Source: Amycolatopsis vastitatis | GTDB taxonomy: Bacteria > Actinomycetota > Actinomycetes > Mycobacteriales > Pseudonocardiaceae | Length of the DNA stretch: 64,000 bases | NCBI RefSeq assembly: GCF_002234595.1 | Contig: NZ_NMUL01000004.1 | Location: forward strand, 93,312-157,311 | Reading direction: 5' to 3' | Shown here: piece by piece, positions 24,049-33,475 of the stretch | Layout of the letters: every line of letters begins with the position of its first letter | Numbering within the stretch: the first letter of the stretch is position 1 | Program-made: the position numbers and the translations under genes | Notes under the pieces: generated by a model | Database searches by the model: none | Told to the model about the DNA's origin: nothing | The model's input: the letters and a program-made list of their open reading frames with translations, nothing else

Positions 24049-24981
24049 GTGAGTTCCTCCGAAGCGCCTCCCACCGAGGCGCCGGCCGACGCCGAGGCCA
24101 TCAAGGCCGTCCCGGTGCGCCATTACGGGCGCTGGGTGGCCGGCGTGATCATCCTTTTCGTGGCGTTCATCGTGGTCCGCAGCGTGATCACGAACGACGC
24201 ACTGCAGTGGCCGGTCGTCGGGGACTACCTCTTCGACGACCGGGTGCTGCGCGGCCTGCAGAACACCCTGATCCTGACCGTGATCTCGATGCTGATCGGG
24301 ATCGTCGGCGGGATCCTGCTGGCCGTGATGCGCCTGTCGCCGAACCCGCTGACGTCGGGTGCGGCCGGCATCTACATCTGGCTGTTCCGCGGTACGCCGC
24401 TGATCACGCAGCTGGTGATCTGGAACTTCCTGGCGCTGGCCTACCCGCGCCTCGGCCTGGGCATCCCGTTCGGGCCGGAGTTCGTCAGCTGGGACACCAA
24501 CCAGCTGATCACGCAGTTCACCGCGTCGCTGCTCGGTCTCGGGCTGAACGAAGCCGCGTACATGGCCGAGATCGTGCGAGGCGGCATCCAGTCGGTCGAC
24601 TCCGGCCAGCTGGAGGCGGCGAGCGCGCTCGGCATGAGCCGGACGAAGACGCTGCGGCGGATCATCCTGCCGCAGGCGATGCGGGTGATCATCCCGCCGA
24701 CCGGCAACGAGACGATCTCGATGCTGAAGACGACGTCGCTGGTCGTGGCCATCGGGTACTTCGAGCTGATGGTCGCCGTCCAGACCATCTACTCGCAGAA
24801 CTACAAGACGGTCCCGCTGCTCATCGTGGCGGCCGCCTGGTACCTGTTCATGACGTCGGTGCTGACGCTCGTCCAGATGCAGATCGAGAAGCGGTTCGCG
24901 CGCGGTACCTCGCGGGACGTCGTCCAGCGGGCCGGCTGGCGGTCGAGGGTGTTCGGCCGGGGTGGAGGGAACGTCACATGA
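24049..24981 (+). CDS. Polar amino-acid ABC transporter, permease
   Basis: A 310-residue inner-membrane subunit with a leader of about 25 polar residues, then five or six membrane spans. The HisM/GlnP-type coupling loop is [20 protein letters not shown] followed by [20 protein letters not shown]. The preceding segment [13 protein letters not shown] is also characteristic. It begins with GTG 24 bases after the binding-protein gene and overlaps the ATPase gene by ATGA. A single permease gene implies a homodimer in the complex. Confidence 0.9.
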   Translation: MSSSEAPPTEAPADAEAIKAVPVRHYGRWVAGVIILFVAFIVVRSVITNDALQWPVVGDYLFDDRVLRGLQNTLILTVISMLIGIVGGILLAVMRLSPNPLTSGAAGIYIWLFRGTPLITQLVIWNFLALAYPRLGLGIPFGPEFVSWDTNQLITQFTASLLGLGLNEAAYMAEIVRGGIQSVDSGQLEAASALGMSRTKTLRRIILPQAMRVIIPPTGNETISMLKTTSLVVAIGYFELMVAVQTIYSQNYKTVPLLIVAAAWYLFMTSVLTLVQMQIEKRFARGTSRDVVQRAGWRSRVFGRGGGNVT

Positions 24982-25751
24982 CCCCCGTGGTGTCCGCGCA
25001 GAAGATCCGCAAGAGCTTCGGCAGCGTCAACGTCCTCAAGGGCATCGACCTCGAGGTGCACGAGCGGGAGGTGCTCTGCCTGATCGGGCCGTCCGGCTCG
25101 GGCAAGTCGACGCTGCTGCGCTGCATCAACCACCTCGAGAAGATCGACGCCGGCCGGCTCTACGTCGACGGCGTGCTGGTCGGCTACAAGCAGCGGGGCG
25201 ACAAGCTGCACGAGCTGCCCGAGAAGGAGGTCGCGTTCCAGCGCAAGGACATCGGCATGGTGTTCCAGCGCTTCAACCTCTTCCCGCACATGACGGCGCT
25301 CGAGAACGTCATGGAGGCGCCGATCCAGGTCCGGCGCGAGCCGAAGGCCCAGGTGCGGCAGCGCGCGCTCGAGCTGCTGGAGCGTGTCGGGCTCGCCGAC
25401 AAGGCGAAGAACTACCCGGCGCAGCTGTCCGGCGGGCAGCAGCAGCGCGTCGCGATCGCGCGGGCACTGGCGATGCGGCCGAAGCTGATGCTGTTCGACG
25501 AGCCGACGTCCGCGCTGGACCCGGAGCTCGTCGGCGACGTCCTGGGCGTGATGAAGCAGCTCGCCAAGGACGGCATGACCATGGTCGTCGTCACGCACGA
25601 GATGCAGTTCGCGCGTGAGGTGGCGGACAAGGTCCTGTTCATGGACGGCGGCGTCGTCGTCGAAGAGGGCCCGCCCGCCCAGGTCATCGGGGACCCGCGT
25701 GAGGAGCGGACCAAGTCGTTCCTCGCCCGGGTGCTGAACCCCAACGCCTGA
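24978..25751 (+). CDS. Polar amino-acid ABC transporter, ATPase (GlnQ-like)
   Basis: A 257-residue ATPase that powers the importer. Walker A is GPSGSGKST, the Q-loop is [14 protein letters not shown], the signature is LSGGQQQR, Walker B is LMLFDEPTS and the switch is [12 protein letters not shown]. An insertion of about twelve residues ([18 protein letters not shown]) before the Q-loop is common in this branch. The ATG overlaps the permease stop. Two hairpins follow the stop; the second, at 25824-25862, is a full intrinsic terminator. Confidence 0.92.
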   Translation: MTPVVSAQKIRKSFGSVNVLKGIDLEVHEREVLCLIGPSGSGKSTLLRCINHLEKIDAGRLYVDGVLVGYKQRGDKLHELPEKEVAFQRKDIGMVFQRFNLFPHMTALENVMEAPIQVRREPKAQVRQRALELLERVGLADKAKNYPAQLSGGQQQRVAIARALAMRPKLMLFDEPTSALDPELVGDVLGVMKQLAKDGMTMVVVTHEMQFAREVADKVLFMDGGVVVEEGPPAQVIGDPREERTKSFLARVLNPNA

Positions 25752-25783
25752 GGCTGTTACATCCGGGGCCTTCGCCCCGGGCC

Positions 25784-25862
25784 GGGGGCTCCGCCACCCG
25801 GAGCCCCCGAAAGAAGAGAGTGCGGCGGAAACGGTGTTCCGGCACCGTTTCCGCCGTTTTTT
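25784..25862 (+). terminator. Double hairpin terminating the amino-acid importer operon
   Basis: The first hairpin is GGGGGCTCCG/CGGAGCCCCC (25784-25808), without a T-run. The second has 13-base perfect arms, GGCGGAAACGGTG and CACCGTTTCCGCC (25824-25855), followed by G and six Ts to 25862, which is a textbook intrinsic terminator. Read-through into the next gene should be low. Confidence 0.88.
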
Positions 25863-25900
25863 CGCTACCTTGATGGCGGGGTGAGGGAGGGGGAGCTCGC

Positions 25901-28204
25901 ATGTCGACCGAAAGTGCGCTGCCGCCGCTCGACCCCTTCGCAGGCATCCCGGACCGCCGTTACGAGGTCAAGGCGTCTGAACTGCTCAAACCGGGCAACG
26001 CCGGGCTGATGCGCTGGCGGCGTCAGGCCACGAACGCCCCGATCGTCTACGTCGAGGACGCCTACATCACCGGGACGCTGGACCTGCGGGCCGCGGACCT
26101 GAAGTACCTGTTCCGGTTCGAGCGCTGCCGGTTCGAGCAGCCGCCGGACGTGCGCGAGGCGAACCTGCTGGGCCTGGTCTTCCGGAAGTGCTGGCTGCCG
26201 GGGCTGAAGGCACGCAACATGCGCAGCCGCAACGACGTCCGGCTGATCCGCAGCGTCGTGCAGGTCGACGGGGACAAGCGGGAGATCGAAGAGACGACCG
26301 TCCAGCGGGGCGACGACCGCGAACGCGGGATGCCGAACGCCGCGGTCAACTTCACCGACGCGGTGATCGAGGGGTCGATGGTGCTCACCCGCACCGTCAT
26401 CTCGCACCCGCACGGGAAGGCGATCCACGCCGACCGGCTCGTGCTGACCGGCGCGCTGCTGGCCTACCGGATGGTCGCGAACGGCGAAGTCCGGCTGCCC
26501 GGCCTGCGGACCGGCGGTAACGTCAACTTCTCCGGCGCGACCTTGAACAACCCGGACGGCTTCGCGCTCAACGGCAACGGCCTGCACATCGGCGGCAGCC
26601 TGCTGTGCGAGGTGGACAACTACGGCCCGGCCAGCCAGCGCAAACGCTTCTCCGCCACCGGGATCATGTACCTGCCGAGCGCTACGGTGGACAGCGACAT
26701 CTCGCTGCGCGAGGCCAAGCTGACGGTGTCGCAGCACGGGCCGATCGCCGTCGACGCGTGGAAGTCCAACGACCCGTACCTGGACCCGCGGCCGGCGCTG
26801 GTCGCGGACCGGATGCGCGTCGACGGGAACGTCGAGCTGTCGGACGGCCTGCAGGCGCTGGGCACGCTGCGGATGGTCAACGCCCGGATCGGCGGCTCGC
26901 TGCGGCTGGCCGGCGCCGAGATCCGGGTCGAGCGCGGCAAGACGGTGCCGTACTACGACCGCGCGCTGCACCTGGACGGCACCGAGATCGGCGGCGACAT
27001 CGAGGCGACGAGCCTGCGCGTGCCCGCCGGGCAGCTGCGGCTGGCCGACGTCACCGTCGGCGGCAACTTCCTGGCCTGGAACTCGATGTTCCGCCACCCC
27101 GGCCGTGACGTGTTTTCGGCCCGCCGCTCGAAGATCGCGGGCAACTTCCAGCTCACCGACGCCACGATCCACGGCACGCTGCGGCTGCAGGGCGTGGACG
27201 TCGGCGGCAGCATCAACCTGGCGGGCACCCGGCTCACCGAGCCCGGCCAGCGGGCCACCAGCAGTTACTCCCTCGACGTCCGGACCGGCCGGGTCGGCCG
27301 CGACCTGACGCTGCGGGACAACAACGGCCGCCCGTTCGTCGCCGAGGGGGGCGTCAACCTCGACGGCGCCCAGGTCGCCCGGCGCGTGGACCTGCGCGGT
27401 TCCCAGCTGGGCTCGCTGCCGCCGTTCGGCGTGGCCCTCGACGCGGGTGACGTCGCCTCGGACGAGTTCATCCTGACGCCCAGCAGCCCGCCGACGGGCC
27501 GGATCGTGCTCCGGCGCGCCCACTGCGGAACGCTGAGCGACAACCAGCAGTTCTGGGCGGCGTCCGACGGCATCGAGCTGGAGGACTTCCGCTACGACGC
27601 GCTCAAGAAGGGCATCCCGCTCGCCGACGACAAGGCGCTCGACGACCGCATCGAGATGCTGCGCAACGCGATGCGCGGCTACCGGCCGGGCCCGTACGAC
27701 CAGCTGGCGCACATGCTGCGCGCGGCGGGAAACGAAGAGCACGCCTCGACGGTGGCCCTGCGCAAGCAGCAGTTCCGCTACGAGGCACTGGCCAGAGGGT
27801 TCAAGTTCTTCGGCCCGGGCGTCCGCCTGTGGAGCTGGCTGCAGCGATCGATGGTCGGCTACGGCTACCGCCCGGTCCGCGCGCTCGGCTGGCTGCTGAC
27901 GCTGCTGGTCCTGGGCAGCTTGTGGTTCGGCCTGGGCTCCGACGACTGCGTGACGGACAAGTCGGGCCGCTACGTCGCGAACGGCGAGCGCTGCGTGGTG
28001 AACCAGCAGGACACGGGCCTGCAGTGGAACCCGGTGATCTACACGGCGGACCTGCTGGTCCCGATCGTCGACTTCGGCAACAAGTCGAGGTGGTACATGC
28101 ACGGCCCGGACAACTGGGTGGCGGCAGGCTTCACAGCCTCAGGCTGGATCCTGGCGACCACCGTGGCGGCCGGCGTCAGCCGCATGCTGCGCCGCGAGAA
28201 CTGA
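25901..28204 (+). CDS. Beta-helix-like membrane-anchored protein (often annotated 'membrane-associated oxidoreductase')
   Basis: A 767-residue protein. From about 45 to 560 it consists of repeated short turns of the kind 'ITGTLDLRAADL', 'VRLPGLRTGGNVNFSGATL' and 'GGSINLAGTRLTEPG', the pattern of a parallel beta-helix or bactofilin-like solenoid. There is no signal peptide. Two membrane segments lie near the C-terminus (ALGWLLTLLVLGSLWFGLG and a last one around 735-755), so the solenoid is probably cytoplasmic and membrane-tethered. I see no Rossmann fold, flavin motif or redox cysteines to support the oxidoreductase label used for homologues. Upstream is a terminator; downstream is a convergent SUKH gene. 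Confidence 0.65.
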   Translation: MSTESALPPLDPFAGIPDRRYEVKASELLKPGNAGLMRWRRQATNAPIVYVEDAYITGTLDLRAADLKYLFRFERCRFEQPPDVREANLLGLVFRKCWLPGLKARNMRSRNDVRLIRSVVQVDGDKREIEETTVQRGDDRERGMPNAAVNFTDAVIEGSMVLTRTVISHPHGKAIHADRLVLTGALLAYRMVANGEVRLPGLRTGGNVNFSGATLNNPDGFALNGNGLHIGGSLLCEVDNYGPASQRKRFSATGIMYLPSATVDSDISLREAKLTVSQHGPIAVDAWKSNDPYLDPRPALVADRMRVDGNVELSDGLQALGTLRMVNARIGGSLRLAGAEIRVERGKTVPYYDRALHLDGTEIGGDIEATSLRVPAGQLRLADVTVGGNFLAWNSMFRHPGRDVFSARRSKIAGNFQLTDATIHGTLRLQGVDVGGSINLAGTRLTEPGQRATSSYSLDVRTGRVGRDLTLRDNNGRPFVAEGGVNLDGAQVARRVDLRGSQLGSLPPFGVALDAGDVASDEFILTPSSPPTGRIVLRRAHCGTLSDNQQFWAASDGIELEDFRYDALKKGIPLADDKALDDRIEMLRNAMRGYRPGPYDQLAHMLRAAGNEEHASTVALRKQQFRYEALARGFKFFGPGVRLWSWLQRSMVGYGYRPVRALGWLLTLLVLGSLWFGLGSDDCVTDKSGRYVANGERCVVNQQDTGLQWNPVIYTADLLVPIVDFGNKSRWYMHGPDNWVAAGFTASGWILATTVAAGVSRMLRREN

Positions 28205-28780
28205 TCAGTCGATGAAGCGGGACCAGAACGGGATGTACCGCGGGCCGTCCGGTGGGGCTGTGCTTATTCCGCCCGTCGCGAACTCGCGGTGCAGGTAATC
28301 CCGCAGGTCACAGCCGTAGACGACGATGTCCGTCTGGTACACCGACAGCACCGGGTACCCCACCGAGCCCGGCAGGCCGGGCAGGTAGCGGTGCCCGCAC
28401 ACCGGCACCAGCTGCGGCACGTCGGCCAGGCGCCGCCGGGCTTCGCGGACCGCGTCCTCCGGGCCGACCGGGCGCGTGCCCCAGTCGGGGAGCCAGAAGC
28501 CGTTGTGCTCGACGTCGTACAGCACCCCGTCCACCGGCCATGCCAAACGTTTGCGCAGCTGTTCGGCGTTGCCGCAGCGCCAGTCGGGCCAGCGGTCGCC
28601 GATCGGGACGCCGGCGGACAGGAACGTCCGGTGGTCCGCGGCGAAGCGGAAGCCGAAGCGGCGCTCGACGTCGTCGAGCTCGGTCTCGGTCAGCCCGGGA
28701 CGCACGGGTTCCCGGAGGTTCTCCTGCAGGTGCCGCGCCTCCTCTGGAGTGAGGGCGCCGGCCGGCTGGACGGGGGTCAT
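28205..28780 (-). CDS. SMI1/KNR4 (SUKH) family protein
   Basis: A 191-residue cytoplasmic protein. Segments RPGLTETELDDVERRFGFRF, ADHRTFLSAGVPIGDRWPDW and LVPVCGHRYLPGLPG fit the SUKH fold. Many SUKH proteins are immunity proteins against secreted nucleases, others have housekeeping roles; no toxin gene is adjacent here. The ATG at 28780 is preferred over an upstream in-frame start at 28831 because of sequence typical of the family N-terminus. Its stop faces that of the beta-helix gene in TGATCA. Confidence 0.65.
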   Translation of the reverse strand: MTPVQPAGALTPEEARHLQENLREPVRPGLTETELDDVERRFGFRFAADHRTFLSAGVPIGDRWPDWRCGNAEQLRKRLAWPVDGVLYDVEHNGFWLPDWGTRPVGPEDAVREARRRLADVPQLVPVCGHRYLPGLPGSVGYPVLSVYQTDIVVYGCDLRDYLHREFATGGISTAPPDGPRYIPFWSRFID

Positions 28781-28920
28781 GACCACGAGCCTAAGCGGCG
28801 GCTCACCCGCGCCGCGCGTCCTTTTCGGCACCGACCTGGGCGAACCCCGGCGGGGTGAGTTTGTTCTCTCATCGGCCGGACCGCGGAACAGAGCGTGCCC
28901 GCGTGTAGTTCACTCTCCCC

Positions 28921-30765
28921 GTGACTTCTCCACGACCGCAGAGCCGCGTGCGCGCCCCCGAGCTGCGCGGCGACGTCTGGCTGAACACCGGCGACCGCCC
29001 GCTCACCCTCGCCGGGCTGCGCGGGCGCATCGTCCTGCTCGACTTCTGGACCAGCGGCTGCATCAACTGCCTCCACGTGCTCGACGAGCTGCGTCCGCTC
29101 GAAGCGGAGTTCGCGGACGTGCTGGTCACGATCGGCGTCCACTCGCCGAAGTTCCTGCACGAGGGTGAGCGTGCCTCGATCGAAGCCGCGGTCCGCCGCT
29201 ACGACGTGCACCACCCGGTCGTCAACGACCCGAAGATGGAGCTGTGGTCGCAGTACGCCGTCCGCGCGTGGCCGACGCTGGTCGTCGTCGACCCCGAGGG
29301 GTACGTCGTGCACGTGGCGGCGGGCGAAGGGCACCAAGAGGCGCTTCGCCGCGTCATCGCGGATCTTGTGACGAAACACGAAGCGAAGGGGACGCTCCGC
29401 CGCGGCGGCAGCCCGTACGTGCCGGTCGAAGAGCAGCCCGGCGAGCTGCGGTTCCCCAGCAAGGCCGTCGCCACCGCCGAGGGACGGGTCCTGGTCGCGG
29501 ACACCGGGCACCACGCGATCGTCGAGTTCGCTTCGGACGGCGAGACCGTCATCCGCCGCTTCGGCAGCGGCGAACGCGGCGGTCAGGACGGCCCGTTCGA
29601 CATCGCGACCTTCACCGAGCCGTCGGGCATCGCGCTCCTGCCGTACGACATCGCCGAGCGCGTCGGCTACCACGCCGTGGTCGCCGACACCGCCGGGCAC
29701 CGGCTGCGCGGCCTCGACCTGATCACCGGCGAGGTCACCACGGTCGCCGGCACCGGCGCGCAGTGGCGCAGCGGGCCGGACTCCGGCAAGGGCGTCGAGG
29801 TCGACCTGACCAGCCCGTGGGACGTCGCCTGGTGGGGGCCGGCCGGCGGGATCGTCGTCGCCATGGCGGGCAACCACACGCTGAGCGTGTTCGACCCGGT
29901 CACGGGCACGATCCGCCGCTTCGCCGGGACGACTGTCGAAGGTCTTCGAGACGGCGACGTCAGCGAAGCGTTCTTCGCGCAGACGTCCGGCCTGGCCGTG
30001 GAGGGCGACAAGTTGTGGCTCGTCGACGCGGAGACGTCGGCGCTGCGCTGGATCGAGCCCGACGGCGAGACCTTCACGGTGCACACCGCGATCGGCGTCG
30101 ACCTCTTCTCCTTCGGTCACACCGACGGCCCGTCCGACAAGGCGCTGCTCCAGCACCCGCTCGGCCTCGCCGTGCTGCCCGGCGACAAGATCGCGATCGC
30201 CGACACCTACAACGGCGCCGTTCGCCGCTTCGACGTCTTCACCCGCGAGGTGACCACGATCGCCACCGGGCTCGCCGAACCGCAGGGCCTGCTGCTGCAC
30301 GACGGTGAGCTGATGGTCGTCGAGTCCGCGGGCAACCGGATCGCGGCGCTGCCCACGACCGAGCCGACCGTCGTCACCGGGGACGCGCACGCCGTGCGCC
30401 GCCCGCCGACGGTGCTGGCGCCGGGGGAGGTCGAATTTTCGGTGGTGTTCACGGCGCCGCCCGGCGAGAAGCTGGACGACCGCTTCGGCCCGTCGACGCG
30501 GCTCGAGATCAGCGCGTCGCCGCCTTCGCTGCTCGTCGACGGCGGTGGCACCGGCACTGACCTGCGACGCAAGATCCGGCTCGCTCCGGGCGTCACCGAG
30601 GGCGTGCTGCAGGTTGTGGCGCAGGCGGCGAGCTGCGACGACGGCGCCGAGCACCCGGCGTGCCGCATCACCCGGCAGGACTGGGGGGTGCCGGTGCGGC
30701 TGGAGAGCGGCGGGGCGCGGGAACTGAGCCTGGTCATGGCGGGCGAGCCCAAGACCGGCGAGTAA
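28921..30765 (+). CDS. Thioredoxin-like/NHL-repeat protein (NHLRC2-like)
   Basis: A 614-residue protein with no signal peptide. Residues 12-150 form a thioredoxin-like domain with the redox motif C47-I-N-C50 (FWTSGCINCLHVL) and the cis-proline segment RAWPTLVVVDPEG. Residues 170-475 are NHL beta-propeller repeats (GRVLVADTGHHAIVEF, YHAVVADTAGHRLRGL, KIAIADTYNGAVRRF). A C-terminal beta domain of about 120 residues follows. This is the architecture of animal NHLRC2 and its bacterial relatives. The GTG start follows TAGTTC by nine bases, so the mRNA may be leaderless. The GroES-like gene begins one base after the stop, so the two are probably co-transcribed. The substrate is unknown. Confidence 0.83.
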   Translation: MTSPRPQSRVRAPELRGDVWLNTGDRPLTLAGLRGRIVLLDFWTSGCINCLHVLDELRPLEAEFADVLVTIGVHSPKFLHEGERASIEAAVRRYDVHHPVVNDPKMELWSQYAVRAWPTLVVVDPEGYVVHVAAGEGHQEALRRVIADLVTKHEAKGTLRRGGSPYVPVEEQPGELRFPSKAVATAEGRVLVADTGHHAIVEFASDGETVIRRFGSGERGGQDGPFDIATFTEPSGIALLPYDIAERVGYHAVVADTAGHRLRGLDLITGEVTTVAGTGAQWRSGPDSGKGVEVDLTSPWDVAWWGPAGGIVVAMAGNHTLSVFDPVTGTIRRFAGTTVEGLRDGDVSEAFFAQTSGLAVEGDKLWLVDAETSALRWIEPDGETFTVHTAIGVDLFSFGHTDGPSDKALLQHPLGLAVLPGDKIAIADTYNGAVRRFDVFTREVTTIATGLAEPQGLLLHDGELMVVESAGNRIAALPTTEPTVVTGDAHAVRRPPTVLAPGEVEFSVVFTAPPGEKLDDRFGPSTRLEISASPPSLLVDGGGTGTDLRRKIRLAPGVTEGVLQVVAQAASCDDGAEHPACRITRQDWGVPVRLESGGARELSLVMAGEPKTGE

Positions 30766-30766
30766 C

Positions 30767-31099
30767 ATGCACGCCGTGTCTGACGGGCCGAAACTCGAGA
30801 TCCAGATGCTCCACGACCGCGTGCTCGTGCGGCTGTCCCCGGAGGAGGGCGAGCGCCGCAGCAGCGGCGGCATCGTGATCCCGGCGACGGCGCAGGTGGC
30901 GCGCCGCCTCGCCTGGGGTGATGTACTGGGCGTCGGCAACAGTGTGCGGAACGTCAAGACCGGCGACCGCGTGCTCTTCAACCCGGAGGACCAGTTCGAG
31001 GTCGAGATCCAGGGCGAGGGGCACCTGGTGATGCGCGAACGCGACATCCACGCCGTGGCGATGGAGCGGACCGAGCACGGGACGGGTCTCTACCTGTAG
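30767..31099 (+). CDS. GroES-family co-chaperonin-like protein
   Basis: A 110-residue protein with the GroES/Cpn10 beta-barrel pattern: MLHDRVLVRLSPEEGERRSS, GGIVIPATAQVARR, WGDVLGVGNSVRNVKTGDRV, LFNPEDQFEVEIQGEGHLVM. The mobile-loop region is shifted to RRSSGGIVIPATAQVA. An ATG at 30767 and a GTG at 30776 are both possible starts. No groEL is adjacent, so it is an extra GroES-like copy rather than the main groES. It sits tightly behind the thioredoxin-NHL gene, which hints at a shared protein-folding or redox role. Whether it binds GroEL is not known. Confidence 0.75.
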   Translation: MHAVSDGPKLEIQMLHDRVLVRLSPEEGERRSSGGIVIPATAQVARRLAWGDVLGVGNSVRNVKTGDRVLFNPEDQFEVEIQGEGHLVMRERDIHAVAMERTEHGTGLYL

Positions 31100-31128
31100 G
31101 TCGGGTCGGGTCCCGCGGAGGGCAGGGC

Positions 31129-33471
31129 GTGGCAGACGAAGAGGTCCGCGAGGGGACGGAAACGCTCGAAGCCGAGCGCGCTGACGCGCCGGCCGGGCCC
31201 GCGGTGATCGACGGAACAGCTGTCGAGGTGCGGCCTGAAGCCGAGCCTGAGTTGCCCTCGGCCGAGCCGGGCCACGATGCTGAGGCCGAGCTTGAGCTGC
31301 CGGTGGCGGAGTCGGGCGACGGTGTCGAGGCCGGGCCTGAGTTGCCGGTGGTCGAGTCGGTGCGCGCCGCCGAGACCGAGCCTGAGTTGCCGGTGGCGGA
31401 GTCGGGCGACGGTGTCGAGGCCGGGCCTGAGTTGCCGGTGGTCGAGTCGGTGCGCGCCGCCGAGACCGAGCCTGAGTTGCCGGTGGCCGAGCCGGTGCGC
31501 GCCGCCGAGACCGAGCCTGAGCTGCCTGCGGCCGAGCCGGTGCGCGCTGCTGAGACCGAACCCGAGCTGCCGGTGGACGGAGCTGGGCTGCCGCCGATCT
31601 GGCCTGCGGCGGAACCCGAGGTTTCGCCGGAAGCGCCGCTCGCGGCCAAGCCCGCCGCCGCGGATTCGGCTGGGGCGACCGCCGATCTGTTCGCCGATGA
31701 TCTGCTCGGCGAACTCCTCGAAACTCCCGTGCCGCCGCCTGCTCCGGAGACTGCGGCTCGGAAGCTGCGCAGGGGTGTCGCCCGGACCATGATGTCCGTC
31801 GGGCTCGCGCTCGGGCTGTTCGTCATCCTCTACGCCATCGACCTGATCGTCAGCGCCGGTGATGTGCCGCGCGGGGTCACCGTCGCCGGGATCGAGGTTG
31901 GGGGGCTGACCCACGCCGACGCCGAAGCCAAGCTGCGCAAGGAGCTCGAGCCGCGGCTGATCCGGCCCGTCGTCATTCGCGGCGGGGACGTCCAGGCCGA
32001 AATCGTGCCGTCGCAGTCCGGGCTCGGGCTCGACTGGCCCAACACCCTCGGGCTCGCCGGGCACCAGCCGCTCAGCCCCATCACGCGGATCATGTCGTTC
32101 TTCACCAGCCGCGAGGTCGGTGTCGCGACGCGCACCGACCCGAACCAGGTCAGCCAGACCCTGCGCGAGGTGGCCAAGGGCAAGCTCGACCACCCGGCCA
32201 CCGAAGGCTCGGTCGGGTTCGCGCCGACCCCGGGCAGCGACGGCGGCGTCACGCCCTACCCGATCCTGCCGCGGCAGGGCCAGCAGCTCACCGACCTCGC
32301 CGCCGCCGTGCACACCGTCACCGACCACTGGCTGGACCCCGGCGGGGTCAAGCTGGCCATGGCGATCACGCCGGTGCGGGCGACCGCGGCCGGCGTGCAG
32401 GCGGCCTACCAGCAGATCGTCGTGCCCGCGGTCGCGAAGCCCGTCGTCGTGCACGGCCAGGGCAAGGACGTCCCGCTGAAGCCCGTCGCGATCGCTTCCT
32501 CCTTCCAGTTCGCGCCGGTCGAGGGCGGGGCCGTCGAGGTCCGCATCGACCAGGGCAAGCTGCAGGCCGCCCTCAAGGACGAGCTCGCGACCACCGAGAC
32601 CGACGGCAAGGACGCGCAGATCGTCTTCACCGGCGACCAGCCGACGATCGACCCGTCCGAAGACGCCAGGAAAGTCGACTGGGAGAAGACCTTCCGGCCG
32701 CTGATCGACGTGCTCAAGAAGACCGACGGACGCGATCTCCCGGTCGTCTACAGCGCGTCGAAACCCGGCGTGACCACCGAAGCCGCCGGCGCGCTCGGCA
32801 TCAAGGAGGTCATCGGCGAGTTCACCACCGGTGGCCTGACCGGCCCGGCCGAGACGAATAACCGCACGCTCGCCGCGCGCGTGTCCGGCACGATCGTCAA
32901 GCCCGGCGAGACCTTCAGCCTCGGCGGCCGGTCCGGCCCGCGCACCGCCGGCAACGGCTACGTGCCCGCTCCCGTCGACGAGGACGGCACCGGCCCGGAC
33001 GTGGTCGGCGGTGGCGTCTCCCAGCTGGCGTCCACTTTGTACAACGCCGGTTACCTCGCCGGCCTGGCCGACGGCGGCCACCTGGAGCACGACCACTACC
33101 TCGACCGCTACCCCGTCGGCCGCGACGCTAAGGCCGTCAACGCCGACGGCAGCCCGGTCGAGCTCAAGCTGACCAACGACGCGCCGACCGGCATCGCCAT
33201 CCAGGCCACCGTGTCCGGCGACTCCGTGACGGTCCGGATCTGGGGCACCCGGCACTACCGCGTCGAGGGCCAGACCGGCGCGCAGACACCCGGCGACCCA
33301 CCGCCGATCCAGTTCGGCTCCGGCGGATCCGCGGCCTGTCAGCCGTCGATCGGCTCGGCCGGCTTCAGCGTCACCGACACGCGCGTGCTCTACGACATCG
33401 CGAGCGGCGCCGAGGTCCGGCGGGCGTCGCACACGGCGACCTACGGCCCGCGTCCGACCGTTCTCTGTTGA
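31129..33471 (+). CDS. VanW family membrane protein with acidic repeat N-terminus
   Basis: A 780-residue protein. Residues 1-150 are Glu/Pro-rich and contain seven full copies of a 15-residue repeat. One membrane helix follows at about 225-245 (MMSVGLALGLFVILYAIDL). The outside part begins with VPRGVTVAGIEVGGLTHADA, typical of the peptidoglycan-binding-4 domain seen in VanW proteins. The VanW domain is in the last third (FSLGGRSGPRTAGNGYVPAP, GGGVSQLASTLYNAGYLAG, LEHDHYLDRYPVGRD). The protein is thus anchored in the membrane with its VanW part in the wall. The GTG at 31129 has GGAGG upstream. A role at the cell wall is inferred. Confidence 0.82.
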   Translation: MADEEVREGTETLEAERADAPAGPAVIDGTAVEVRPEAEPELPSAEPGHDAEAELELPVAESGDGVEAGPELPVVESVRAAETEPELPVAESGDGVEAGPELPVVESVRAAETEPELPVAEPVRAAETEPELPAAEPVRAAETEPELPVDGAGLPPIWPAAEPEVSPEAPLAAKPAAADSAGATADLFADDLLGELLETPVPPPAPETAARKLRRGVARTMMSVGLALGLFVILYAIDLIVSAGDVPRGVTVAGIEVGGLTHADAEAKLRKELEPRLIRPVVIRGGDVQAEIVPSQSGLGLDWPNTLGLAGHQPLSPITRIMSFFTSREVGVATRTDPNQVSQTLREVAKGKLDHPATEGSVGFAPTPGSDGGVTPYPILPRQGQQLTDLAAAVHTVTDHWLDPGGVKLAMAITPVRATAAGVQAAYQQIVVPAVAKPVVVHGQGKDVPLKPVAIASSFQFAPVEGGAVEVRIDQGKLQAALKDELATTETDGKDAQIVFTGDQPTIDPSEDARKVDWEKTFRPLIDVLKKTDGRDLPVVYSASKPGVTTEAAGALGIKEVIGEFTTGGLTGPAETNNRTLAARVSGTIVKPGETFSLGGRSGPRTAGNGYVPAPVDEDGTGPDVVGGGVSQLASTLYNAGYLAGLADGGHLEHDHYLDRYPVGRDAKAVNADGSPVELKLTNDAPTGIAIQATVSGDSVTVRIWGTRHYRVEGQTGAQTPGDPPPIQFGSGGSAACQPSIGSAGFSVTDTRVLYDIASGAEVRRASHTATYGPRPTVLC
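31249..31563 (+). repeat. 45-bp tandem repeat array (15-residue units) in the VanW gene
   Basis: Seven in-frame 45-bp units encode variants of ELPVVESVRAAETEP and ELPVAESGDGVEAGP. A partial eighth unit (ELPVDG) begins at 31564. The second to fifth units form two almost identical 90-bp copies (31301-31390 and 31391-31480), so recent duplication or recombination is likely. Confidence 0.88.
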
Positions 33472-33475
33472 GTTG

